Of a stretch of 64,000 nt of DNA, positions 36,759 to 47,501 are shown piece after piece. The DNA lies in NCBI GenBank assembly GCA_001600455.1, contig BCKC01000003.1, positions 1,364,001-1,428,000 on the forward strand, given 5' to 3'. Position 1 is the stretch's first letter; each line of letters opens with the position of its first letter. Below the pieces are notes generated by a model. That model was not told where the DNA came from. It was given only the letters and a program-made list of their open reading frames with translations, and did no database searches. Position numbers and translations under genes: made by a program. This stretch comes from Endocalyx cinctus (lineage: Eukaryota; Ascomycota; Sordariomycetes; Amphisphaeriales; Apiosporaceae).

Positions 36759-37363
36759 TGTATATTCCGGAGCTACCAAAAAGTTATATGTATTATCAAC
36801 CCCAATGTGCCTTTGAAAATGATTAAACAAGGAACCAGGGAAGAAAATGAGAGTTTGGGCTTTAGCTTTGAATATATTAGGTGATAATTAAGTTTACAAA
36901 TCAGGGATGGTACATATCAGTCCCACTTGCAAAGTACCTACATCTGGTGACTGTATGCTGAGCCTACATTTTCCTTGGGGGGGATATCATGGCATACCAC
37001 CTTTAGATCAGCGGCATATATTATGATTGATGACCCGGGAACTTGGAGATGCAATCATATCCCGGCCAATGGGGTATGATTTCGGTAAATTCGTCAGAAA
37101 GTTACATTTCGGTCTCCGAACAGTAAGATCTGAATTTCTCTTATTTTCCCCTCGTCCCTCCTAGTCTGTCGTCATTACCAGCTTCAACGGAAGACACCAT
37201 ATCTTTGCAACATCAATTATAGACTGTCCATCTTGTATTTCCAGAATATAGAGAAGAAATTTGAGTGGATTAAATTATATGATTTTGTACAACATATCAC
37301 ATTCCTAATACTCTATCACCTGGCTAGTCATCGTTGACTGTCAGGTGTATCAGGCGGAGCAGT
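36759..37363. other. Upstream region of the DUF2235 gene
   Basis: About 600 bp without a credible gene. It has G-runs near 36975 and is otherwise AT-rich. Confidence 0.5.
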
Positions 37364-37522
37364 TGTTAGAAGCGTGGCTACGGCTACCCTCCGGGTAGTC
37401 CGCGTAGAATAGGTTTATATAAGGAGGGAATTCCGCCCCTCGAGAGAGATAAAAAGGTCAAGAATCAATAAGTTATATTATTAGGCTCTTAGAATCACAC
37501 TACTAAGCTCTGGCTACATAAC
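37364..37522 (+). mobile_element. LTR-like remnant (solo LTR candidate)
   Basis: The segment starts TGTTAGAAGCGTGGCTACGG and ends ...AAGCTCTGGCTACATAAC. It contains an imperfect hairpin (CTACGGCTACCC / GGGTAGTCCGCGTAG), a TATA-type box (TTTATATAAGG) followed by a GC-rich GAATTCCGCCCC, and an AATAAG signal. This layout is the one seen in fungal Ty1/copia LTRs as I know them. A second copy, an internal polyprotein and a clean CA end or primer-binding site are not visible, so it would be a degenerate solo LTR. Confidence 0.45.
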
Positions 37523-37589
37523 TGCGCGACACTATCCTGCAACGTACCCCATTTTCTCACATTGACAGCGATCAGTCATATGTTTAACA

Positions 37590-38133
37590 ATGTCTGGGAG
37601 CAGCACAATTCGCGGAAAGCAGAACGACAACACCGACAGCAACGACGAATTTACAGACAATAGTTCTAAACAAAGTCGTGTTCAACACAGCGGCAACCGA
37701 AGGGCCCAAAATTACGACTCTAAAAAGGGAGGTAAACCCCACGTATTTCACAGCAAGACCAACAAAAGCAGAGCGAGAGAAATTGAGCGCAACAACTACA
37801 AAACAGGGAAACGTCGCGAGGAAACTGACAAACCCCGGCGTGAACGACAACCATCAACGGATAGCAGAGAAGCCATTGAAACAGTACAAGTCTCTGTCTC
37901 AGGGGCTACTACTTCTGGCCGAGATCCAACACGTCACGATGGTAATGTTTTTCATACGATTGTTTACTTATGAATATCTTCTTATTTGTTTAGCAGTCCT
38001 GAATCAGTTACGGGAAGAACTCTCGCGGCTAAAATCTGCGAACGAAAGACTGGAAACCTATATCACGGATCAGAAGACTGCATTGGAAAAGGTCATCGGG
38101 ATCGTAGATAGGTTGGAGAGTCTAGGATCGTAG
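37590..38133 (+). CDS. Small basic protein with C-terminal coiled coil, 2 exons
   Basis: The exons are 37590-37941 and 37994-38133, giving 163 residues. I do not recognise it. The first exon encodes a disordered, Asn/Ser/Lys/Arg-rich region; the second encodes a heptad-rich helix (LNQLREELSRLKSANERLE) likely to form a coiled coil. Splicing changes the frame, so the coiled coil joins the ATG at 37590. A different, unspliced open frame starts at 37678 and reaches the same stop (151 residues). The start lies 67 bp after the LTR-like segment, so the gene may be LTR-driven or may be part of a decayed retroelement. Confidence is modest, since the first exon is low-complexity. Confidence 0.45.
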
Positions 38134-39343
38134 TCAACTAATGCATATTGGAAAGTTTGTTCCGTAGAACTCCAGAGCAGGAGGGGGGCTGGGGGGGTGA
38201 GGCAGAGGCAGAATGATACAATCTTTCTTTAGTCAAAATACACCATCTCGATTCATACGGCTTAATACTCTAGTCGGTAAGACCGAGCAAGTATGTACAA
38301 TCCTAATTATCTTGGTGTTCTTCGATTATTAGTTACATTCCGAAGTGGGATTGCGTTTCTTCGTATCGATTCTATCACGTCGGTGAAGACATCAACTTGG
38401 GATAACTTGCGAATCTAGCCAATAGAGAACTCAAGAGCTAGCTATATAGTGATACTCGTTGCACGCAGGCTGACAGGGTGAATATATCCATGCAGGCTGT
38501 GAGATGCCCTCGGCTGAAACAGGTCTGGATCGGCAAGCTTTCAGCTCCAACGAGACAGAGCCCAATCCCACCTTGACCCCTTCTTCTACAGGCCGAACTC
38601 GCTTAAACCCAGGCAGCCTGGCATACAACATATCAACCAACCGAAAAGAGTTGGATACCGCGGACTCATGCTGCTGGTGTATGAAATCGCTGATCAACGC
38701 GATAAGTGGCAGGGAGAGATGATGCCGATGGTAAGATTTCATTTGCAAGACTCGGTCTGGACGTTTCGACATTCGACGTTTTCACTTGTTTGTTGGTTTA
38801 ATTAGTGTTGATGTATTAGTCATCAATTAGAGCGTAAGCCACACTAGCCACATCACCCGGCCAGCCAGCCAGGCCAGCTTAAGCCTTAACGTATGTGGTG
38901 TGTGGCCGTACACCAACTTACTTACGGAGTACACAGTACTTTCGAAACGATTCTGACTCGGCTGATAGTATGGCATAATACATAATAATATAATACGGTT
39001 TCTTTACACTGTCAAACTATGGGAGTAGCTAAGCTGACAGGCTGCTACACTAAGCAGACTAAGGTCTAGTAAGGTGGTTTCTGGGTGTGCCCCTGAAAAA
39101 GCATTAAGAACGCTATACCTAATTCGACGAAAGTCCTACGTCACTGTCAAGCCTTATCGTTTTATCGGGTTAATGCCATTGGGTGTAATTTCATTCTCTG
39201 CAGTTGGTACCGTACCTCGGCAGTTGAAGTCTACCAGAATTGGAACATCCACTCATTGTGATATCGTGATCATGTCAGGTTGATAATCGGATTCAACAAC
39301 TTGTGCGCATAATTTCATTCGAAGGGGGTATTATCGTTCGACG
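38134..39343. other. Intergenic, no clear gene
   Basis: About 1.2 kb. Two overlapping open frames, 38431-38772 (-) and 38504-38722 (+), have no recognisable features. A GGCCAGCCAGCCAGG-type repeat is near 38860. It probably holds the thioesterase promoter at the right. Confidence 0.5.
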
Positions 39344-40497
39344 ATGTCGGCCGGCTTAGGATCGCGGGGCCGGGCTCTCGCTTTCTCTCGCCGCCAGACC
39401 GCCTTCACTTATCGTCAGTCGTTATCGCGTCACGCTGCTCGCCCAGCGGCGCCATGGTCACCATGCCGACATTTCCAGAGCCCTAGCTCGGCTGGTCTAT
39501 GTACGTAAATACGAATATCAACTCGATTCCGCACGGTTTCCTATAGGATTCGAGAGACAATATTCTTCTTTTTTTTTTCTGTCTCCCGTTCTATTCACTA
39601 ACGAAGAGATATACAGATGCAGGCGTACCGTCGAAACCCTCCCTCCTCCGCCGCGCCCTGTCCTTCCTCTTCATCGCGACGGCCTGCACCACCGCCGGGT
39701 TCGCGACGGCGTCTATACCCGCCTTGAGCTTCATCAAGACGATACACACCCCGATCACGGACGCCGAGACGCTGACGTCGTTCACGCCCGCGACGGAGGA
39801 GCAGCTCGCGGCCGAGGCCTACATCGACGGGCACCCGCTCGTGCGATCGCTGCGGTCGCGAACCGGGTGCGTCGAGTCGCGCGGGAACATGAAGGTCCCG
39901 CCGCCCTTCCGGGGCCACCACCTGATGACGGGCACGCTCCTGGGGCCCGGGAAGATCTCGGTCCCGCCTTTCGTCTTCAACTACCCGGAGGACAAGTCCT
40001 CCGTCGCCGTCATGCTCCTCGGCAAGGAGCTCTGCGGTCACCCGGGCATCGTCCACGGCGGCCTGCTCGCGACGATCCTGGACGAAGGGCTCGCCCGCGC
40101 CGCCTTCCTCGCGCTGCCCCACAAGATGGGCGTCACGGCTACGCTCGACGTCAACTACCGCGCCCCGACCATGGCGGATACGTACGTGGTTTTGCGCGCC
40201 AAGACGGTCAAGGTGGAAGGCCGGAAGGCTTGGGTCGAGGGTAGCGTTGAGACGCTGGTGCCCGAGGGCGAGACCCCGGTTGTGCTCGTTGAGGGGACGG
40301 CTTTGTTTATCGAGCCGAAACAAGCTGCTGTAAGTTTTTTTTTTTTTTTTTGCTTCTATTTTCTTTCTCCGCTACTTCATCGAGTTTTGCATTCGAAATC
40401 ACAGTTAAGAATAATGTTAAGCGACGATTTTGTTACTAATGACCGCACTATCCAGGCCGTAGCCAAGGTAGCTCCAATTCCGGAACATGCCGGATGA
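39344..40497 (+). CDS. Mitochondrial hot-dog (PaaI-like) thioesterase family protein, 3 exons
   Basis: The exons are 39344-39500, 39617-40329 and 40456-40497, giving 303 residues. The N-terminus (about 50 residues) is rich in Arg, Ser and Ala with no acidic residue, as in a mitochondrial presequence. A hydrophobic segment (RRALSFLFIATACTTAGFA, about 62-80) could anchor it in the inner membrane. The hot-dog fold shows HPGIVHGGLLATILDEG with H199, the usual acyl-CoA site, followed by VTATLDVNYRAPT. Yeast Fmp10 has a similar layout, though I cannot prove orthology. It probably hydrolyses acyl-CoA. The exons are very GC-rich, unlike the flanks. The last exon is only 42 nt and adds VAKVAPIPEHAG. 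The minus-strand open frame at 39598-40323 is a GC-driven shadow. Confidence 0.88.
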
Positions 40498-42498
40498 TAG
40501 GAACGAGTAGGGTGAAGTTATAAAAGACAACCTGGATGTAGTATATATAGATTACGGAGTATAGACATATACATTTAAATATTTTATGATAGAGGTCCCA
40601 CGTAACATGCTAGAGTTGCGTGACGAGGAACTCATTGGCGTTAGGAGTAGATTTGCAAAAACTTGTATTATAAATAATTAAGAGCCGTCTTATCCCTATC
40701 TTTTGAACAGTTAAAGAAGGATAGATCTAATCTCGGGCACGGCATGTCGCCCTGGATAGGCCAGAAGTTTTGCCGACTTTTTACGGTTACTGCGGAGGTG
40801 TAGCTAGCATAGAAGCATCGTCAAGGTTTCCTCATCCCTTCCAAACCATGAATTCGTACGATATGAACTGCCGTTTCTCTTCTGGAAACGTCTTGGCGCG
40901 TTCAATCAACCTGTCTTCCATTTCTCACCTTGTATGAGTCGTTTGAGATGTATCCACTTACAGGGCCATACCTATGAGTTAGGGAACCGTCGGGACGGCA
41001 AAGATGACGAGGTTGAGGGTGACGTTGTAAGTTAGCGACTAGGCTAAGGTAGGTTGCCAAAACCACAATTTCCCTGTTTATAGGGGGGGGACTATTCCAA
41101 ATATTGTTACGAGATAACACCAACGGTATACGTAAATTACGAGCGAGCCGAGGGAATTTCCAGGACATGATATCGGTGCCCGGAGAGAGTTTCTCCATAG
41201 ATACTGATGGGCCTTTAGATCTGCATCTTCGGGAGGCTTCTCCAGATGTGGGGGTGGAGGGGCATGATGATACAGGGTGACATATATAGGTCAAACGAGA
41301 GCTTTTCAGTCTGTTAATGGCATATCAAACGTCAGATTTGGGATGAAACTTGTGCATGGAGTAAGTAGGTGAATATTTATAAAAAAAAAAAGGAGAGCGT
41401 TGATAATTTTTATTTCATGCTAGAGGTTTATGAGTAATATGAAACATTACAAGACTTTCTATAAGGTAGGGAGTGTTGAAGAGTATAGGAGAGAAGGCTT
41501 GAGTATGTTCGTAAACTGATGGAGGAGGTAGTATAGAGAAGCAAAATAAACGCAAGTAATAGTATAGAATCCCACAAGAACCATGTGTATCTTTTGCTCT
41601 CGACCGTTCGAACCGTTAAACAGTTTGTACGACGATTAAGCAAAACTAAAGCCAAAAAAAAAGAAAAAAGAAAAAGAAAGGATAAAAGTGAGCCTCAGCA
41701 GCCACGAAAGTTGTGATAGGAGGGTTCATAATGTATACACTATACACCCTGCAGTGGCATTTTTGAACGGGATTACCAGGATAAGCAGGTACCTAAATTT
41801 AGTGAGGATACCTGCTAGATCTGTAGTTACATGACTGCGTAATCATGTTCGGACTTTTATCTTCAACTTTTGCAACATTGGTTTGAAAAATTGCAACATC
41901 GAGTCTCATGCCTATTGTGGTATCTATATGTTACCATTTTCTTTTTCTTTTTCTTTTTCTTTTCCAATTTCCAATTTCAACCCGAGGTTTATCGCGGTTG
42001 GTTAAAGAGGAGTATCAGGAGAAAGAAGAAAAAGTAACCATCCTCGAGTGTGTACCTAAATAAGTAAAGGTTACACATAATGTAAGATGTAGTGTACCTA
42101 GCAGCCCTAGCAGCCTAGGTATATGTATAGCAGTTTTTTACTTTTAGCTTCAGGGGCTTAGTTTATATTTAGCAGATAAATTAGTACTTTTACTACGGTT
42201 CTGACAACTAAAACATACGTAATCGGCTAGCGAAGTTACTGTATCTGGAACGGAAACCAGCTGGGCAGTTTGCGTTGCTGGATATTATTCAACTAAGAAC
42301 AATTGTTTTTTATATACTCTTTACTTGATAGCTTTAATAGCATATAAACCCCGAAACTTCTCTACTCTTTCTTTTTTTTCTTTTTCTCTCCTTTTCAAGA
42401 TTATTATAGAGAGAAAGTCATTGTTAGTTTTATTTTTCCTTTCGAATTTAACCACTTTGTATATACCATAGAACGTTGTTTGTTTTCAATTTGATACC
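40498..42498. other. Intergenic, 2 kb, AT-rich
   Basis: No credible gene. A minus-strand open frame of 130 codons at 40902-41294 lacks any recognisable motif. A (TTTTC)n repeat is at 41938-41962 and TAGGTA-type strings occur near 42050-42120. The last 150 bases are CT-rich and form the APS kinase promoter and leader. Confidence 0.55.
41938..41962. repeat. Pyrimidine microsatellite, (TTTTTC)-type
   Basis: Four to five TTTTTC-like units in succession, non-coding. Confidence 0.8.
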
Positions 42499-43543
42499 AT
42501 GGCTACGTAAGTTCATTTCCCCCTCCATTCCCCTCACAGAAACATATTCTTTAGACACCTTACATATCTATGGCTGCGCGTACGTCGTGCCCCTCCCCCG
42601 CCATGATGGTTGAAAAAAAAGAAAAGCGCCAAAACACCATTGTGCATAGGGGAACTGGACGACGCAAAGAGAATTATAAATGGATTTGGCACCTTATTAT
42701 AATTATTATTTCTGGCTTCTCAAATTCCATATACGCTTTCAAAAATCATGACATTCAAAAGAGAAAAAAAGGAGTGAGCAACTAAGCTAACTGACCCCAA
42801 AAACATATATACAGCAACATCACCTGGCACCCTTCCCTCTCGCGGCGCGAGCGCAATGAGTACAGAAAGCAGAAGGGTTTCACCCTCTGGTTCACCGGTC
42901 TATCGGCTTCGGGCAAGTCGACCGTCGCCACCGCCCTAGAGCAGCACCTCCTGCACCTGGGCCTGGCCGCCTACCGCCTCGACGGCGACAACGTGCGATT
43001 CGGTCTGAACAAGGACCTAGGCTTCTCCGATAAGGACCGAACAGAGAACATCCGCCGAATTGGCGAGGTTAGTTTTTTTTTTTTTTTTTTTCTCTCTTTC
43101 TCATCTCTTTTTGTATACATGGAATGATAAGAAAAAAAAGCTGACGCCAATAAAAACACCAACAACAGGTAGCCAAGCTCTTCGCCGACTCCTCCACCAT
43201 CGCCCTCACCTCCTTCATCTCCCCCTTCAAAGCCGACCGCCAGATCGCTCGGGACATGCACGCGGCCGCCGGCGCCGACGGCGACGAGCCCATCCCCTTT
43301 ATCGAGGTGTACGTCGACGTCCCCGTCGAGGTGGCCGAGAAGCGCGACCCCAAGGGCCTCTACAAGAAGGCTCGCGAGGGCGTCATCAAGGAGTTCACCG
43401 GCATCTCTTCCCCTTACGAGGCTCCCGACAGCCCCGAGATCGTCATCAAGACGCACGAGCTCTCCGTCGAAGAGTGCGTCGCTAAGATTGTCGAGTGGTT
43501 GGAGGCTAAGGAGCTCATCCCCACCAAGACTACCACCGCGTAA
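42499..43543 (+). CDS. MET14: Adenylylsulfate (APS) kinase, 3 exons
   Basis: The exons are 42499-42506, 42815-43067 and 43169-43543, giving 211 residues, the normal size. It phosphorylates APS to PAPS in sulfate assimilation, in the cytosol. The Walker A is GLSASGKST at 31-39. [19 protein letters not shown] and the signature [16 protein letters not shown] are intact. [24 protein letters not shown] follows, as in the family. Exon 1 has only 8 nt (ATGGCTAC), and the first intron is long for this genome (308 nt); the join gives MATNITWHPS, which matches the expected N-terminus. The coding part is GC-rich. A poly-T/poly-A foldback lies just past the stop. The GC-rich frames on the other strand are shadows. 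Confidence 0.97.
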
Positions 43544-44035
43544 AGAAAAAAAAAATCTTTACGTTTATAGGTTTATCTACCCAGAAGCAAGGGGAAGAAG
43601 AATGATTTTTTTTTTTTTTAAAAAAAAAAAGAAAAAAAGAAAAACGTAAGATTCGGATATCAGTTGCTAAAAGCAACCTGGTACAGGTCCAGTACGATCT
43701 GAGTTTTGGAATCTACGGCGCACTGCTTAGAAGGCAGATAGATAGTCCCTACTTTAGAACATTCATGAATATATTTACGTAGACCTGCGTTTATACCTCT
43801 CCCTCTCTCTCTTTCCTTCTTCCTCTCGTTCGTCGAGTGTAGAACTATACTGTACAAGGCAGAAAGGGGGATCCGGTTATCTAATCTATAAGCAAAAGAA
43901 AGGATGCACGACTATCATCGGTATGTGAGTTCAGAAAACACACAAGAATATTACCAGCCCAACCGTATGAAAACGTTTTTAGGAAAAACGCCTGTAACTC
44001 GTACTCTATGCTATAACTATATTTTCCACACATCT
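43544..44035. other. Convergent spacer between MET14 and VMA5
   Basis: About 490 bp. It contains a T14-A11 foldback at 43606-43630 followed by A-rich sequence, then unique sequence. A minus-strand frame at 43660-43857 and a plus-strand frame at 43904-44188 are featureless or overlap the VMA5 last exon. Confidence 0.6.
43606..43630. repeat. T14-A11 foldback
   Basis: Fourteen T are followed directly by eleven A, which could form a hairpin of A:T pairs. It sits 60 bp past the MET14 stop and may mark its 3' processing region. Confidence 0.8.
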
Positions 44036-45491
44036 TTACAAATCGAACTCGTAGTATACGTAAGCGGTATACTCGCTGCCCTCGCCTCCGTGGCCTCCGA
44101 GGCCGGCGGCTGCCATCTCCGACGTCAGCGCCGCGTCGTCCTTGGTGATCCTTCCTCGCTTGTCTCGACCAAACGCATTGCCACCTAGGTAAGAGTACGA
44201 CGAGTCTAGCGCGGGCTTAACCTTCTTGACGAGTTTGGAGTTGGACTGAATACCGTACCGAGGATCATGGTTAGCATTAAGTTTGTCCTTCTTCCTTTGA
44301 GGTAGGTGAAGATAGAAATAGGTAGATAGATCTTACCAATACCAGCGCGGATAAGAATTCCAGCGGCAAGCCGTAGCGGAGGACGGATTCGACGAAGACC
44401 CGGAGGGCCATGACGTGCGCCCATATCATGACGCTCTCGCTCCAGCCCGTGCGGCTGAGCCGCAGGGCCTCACCCCACAGCTTCTTCTCCTCGCGCTGGA
44501 CCCGGTCCAGCTCCTTCTTCTCCTCCTCCTTCCCGCCTTCGACGTACTTGTACTGCCGGGGCGTCCACTTCTGCTCCCGGCACTTCTGCTGGAACTCGGC
44601 CCCGTGCTTCTTAAACGTCGTGACGGCGAACAGCACAAACTCCTCGTCCTCGGCGACCTGCACCGACGACCGCGGCACCACCATGGGCGAGACGGTCTCG
44701 TAGCTCTTGATGAAGTCCTTCTTAAGATTCTTGGGCACCGCGATCAGGTGCGTCTCTAGGTATTCGGAATCCTGGACGAGGAGAGCCGGGTCCACGATAG
44801 GGGTGAGGGATTTCGTGGCCAGGTTTCCACTACGCGTAAGAAGAGGAAGAAAGTGTTAGCAGCTGTAATATAGCCAAACTTGCTCGAATGTATAGAGAAC
44901 GTACGTTTGTTTCCTCTGAAGAACGGCGTAATTTGTCTTGACTTGATTATATTGGTTAAATTTGCCCTTCACGTCATTATCAATGGTAGCCAACTCCTTT
45001 TGTAAGTTTTCAATCAGCTCGCCGATAGGTTTATCCGCCCTGTACCGTACTTTATTCCACGCAAAAGATCGAAGGTATTGGTCTGTCGGTTCTGTTTACC
45101 GAGGAAAAAAAAAAAAGAAGTTAATATTAAACCTAAGAAAAGGGGGCAAGCCTTGCAGCAAAAGAAGGACCGGGCGAGATTCCTTACTATCGTTAACCAT
45201 CTTTTGCTGAGCGGTTTTATCTTCGTCACCCTCGTATAAGGTGCGTAACGAGTCGCCCACCTTGGCAACTAGAGTCTCGCATCCCGAGTTAAGCTTTGCC
45301 AAATCATCCGCTTGCTGCACCAGTGCATCGAGCGTGCCTATCTTAAAATTCGGGACGTTGAAAGGTAAAATTGTACCGCTATCCGACGGTATAACGGCTT
45401 TTAGTGCCGAGAGGGCTTCGTCCTTGTCGGCCGTGTCAAATGTGCTGAGAGGCAGCGATACGAGGACGTACTTAGAGGGGTTTGGCGCCAT
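44036..45491 (-). CDS. VMA5: V-type proton ATPase subunit C, 4 exons
   Basis: On the minus strand the exons are 45491-45188, 45091-44905, 44829-44337 and 44245-44036, giving 397 residues (yeast Vma5 is 392). Subunit C links the V1 stator to V0 and is released during reversible disassembly, so it controls vacuolar acidification. Family blocks seen are YVLVSLPLSTF at the start, DQYLRSFAWNKVRYR, TPIVDPALLVQDSEYLETH, VPRSS, WTPRQYKY, and near the end LRYGLPLEFLSALV joined by splicing to SNSKLVKKVKPALDSSYSYLGGNAFGRDKRG. The C-terminus ends YTAYVYYEFDL. All exon joins are in phase. The gene is convergent with MET14 and divergent from the AT-hook gene across a 2-kb spacer. Confidence 0.96.
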
Positions 45492-46466
45492 TGTGAGTCG
45501 AGAGTTTAGGAAAGATGATAAGAACTTGAAGGAAAGGGATGGTTTAGATGTGAGTTCGGTCAGGCTCGTCGTGTTCGGCGTAGAAGGTCGATGTTTCGTA
45601 TTCTGAGGTTGGGTTATATTTACGTTGTCGTTGTCCCCTTAGCTTCTTTTTTTTCAAGGTTGAATAGATACGTTGTTATGTAAATCACTTATAAATGAAG
45701 ATAATATCCATCAACATCACTGACGTTGATGGTTTTACCTAGCATAAAGTATAGATATGCGCCCCAAATGTACAAAAAGTTAAGACGCAGAGGTGTTGAA
45801 ATATTGTAGGTTAGCTACTAGGTGCATGCATCAGTTACGGTATCATGTAAAAGTAAGAAGGACGTCAGTGGTAATGATCAGTGAATCAATCAGCTGGCCT
45901 GCTATGATCCAAGCTTCTATCGAATCAAGTGGGGAAGCTTTCGTACCCCGGTAAGTAAGTAATGTACATAGTAAAGTAACGATAATAAAATAATGATTAA
46001 ATGCACCGATTCTCCTCCTCCGAACACCGAATTATGTACGACCCTTTTGATACTTCTCTTATTTTATATAACTGGGTGCAGAGTAATTGATATATATTAT
46101 AGATACGTATTTATATAAACCTAGTCAGTAAAGTAGATCTGTTGAAAATAAATTGTTTAAAGACTACGGATAAAACTGAGTAGGTAAGTATCTATGTGTA
46201 AGTAGTATAATAAGCATATTTACCAGATAGTACGGAGTACTGTGTATATGCGTCTCCGACTTATATAACTTTCATTCCTTTCTATTTGTTGATACAGAGA
46301 TTATATGGTATCTATATTCATCTTATAACAAAAAAGATCTGAGACCTGTACTACACTATGGATGGACGTATGCCGGAGTTAATAATCTGATGTTTCTCGG
46401 TCAGATAAGGAGACTTGGTTGAAAGATGTAAATACCTAGGTACATTGTAATATGTAAGCTCTCGGT

Positions 46467-46503
<37 letters not shown>

Positions 46504-47501
46504 TTGGTGGTTGGCTGAAATATACCTCTATAAACGGTTTAAATGCGATGAAAACAAGTTATAATCATAACGGAATTTATGCAATTATAATAGGCAATCA
46601 GAAAAAAAACAAACGAAATAAAACAGCAGATCAGATCCTTTCAAGGCACAACTATTCCTAATTGGTATGATTTGAACTATTCTTGTGTGCGAACGAGACC
46701 TCTGTGCGAACTGACCCCCCCAGTTGCCCCCAATAGCGAAAGCCAAAACCTGAAAATATTAGTGAAGGGGTAGACGTGTAAATCTCAATAGCCGCCGCCT
46801 TCAGATGAGAATCGCAGATATCTCCATCACTCCAACCAACCTCCTCACTCCATTTTTTTTTAAAATGGTAAATTAATATCATTGTGCTCCTTGCGTAAGA
46901 TTTTACCTCTTTTCTATACTTTGATCAATATACCTTCTTTTCATTTTTTCATTCTTTTTTTTGTTAAAAAAGAGAAGATTTGATTATACTAAAACTTGTT
47001 TACGGAGTTCTTTTTCTTTCCGTTTTCTGTGACACGTTCTCTTATTATTGTTGTTATTGATCTATTTTACAGGGCGGACCCAACATTTTTTTTTTTTTAA
47101 ACAAAAAATTAAAAAAAATAAAATAAAATAACCCCCCAAAAAACCAAACGTCTTTCTTCCCCCCCAATGTGGGCGCTCGAGTCACGCTCTACCTCGATAA
47201 GTTATTTGCTCGCGACTCTAAATATATCGCTTCACCAATTCTTATGAAAGCGCCATCCGTCTAGCAAATAATACGATAGCACATGACACATATGCTGCAG
47301 AAGTAGTCTTTCGTATCGGTTATATACCTACGCCATTGGACGAGCATGGACTTCCCGGCAAACTGGTCAAGAATTAGCTACCAGGTCTGATAATAACCTG
47401 CTGCGTTTCTTTGCGGATGTGGAGTGATCAAGTCGATTGCTAAGTATCTTACTTTTTTACGGATCTACGTATTATTGCCATGAATGTCGTTTTTCGATCC
47501 A
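45492..47501. other. Divergent 2-kb spacer between VMA5 and the AT-hook gene
   Basis: AT-rich, without a credible exon. It contains a CTGG tetranucleotide array at 46467-46502, a T-run followed by A-rich sequence near 47088-47130, and short upstream open frames just before the AT-hook start (for example ATG at 47264 and 47349). The right third is probably promoter and leader. Confidence 0.55.
46467..46502. repeat. Tetranucleotide repeat (CTGG)n
   Basis: About nine perfect CTGG units in succession, non-coding. Confidence 0.95.

Noticed and set aside
38431..38772. 113-codon open frame on - strand
   Set aside because: Featureless, overlaps an equally featureless + strand frame; no evidence for either.
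39598..40323. 241-codon open frame on - strand
   Set aside because: It is antisense to the GC-rich thioesterase exon and has an Arg/Gly-rich translation typical of a shadow.
40902..41294. 130-codon open frame on - strand
   Set aside because: No recognisable motif, Cys/Pro/Arg scatter and no flanking splice or start context.
47349..47387. Alternative first exon for the AT-hook gene (MDFPANW...)
   Set aside because: No GT donor in it gives the phase needed to join the exon at 47650; it may be an upstream ORF.
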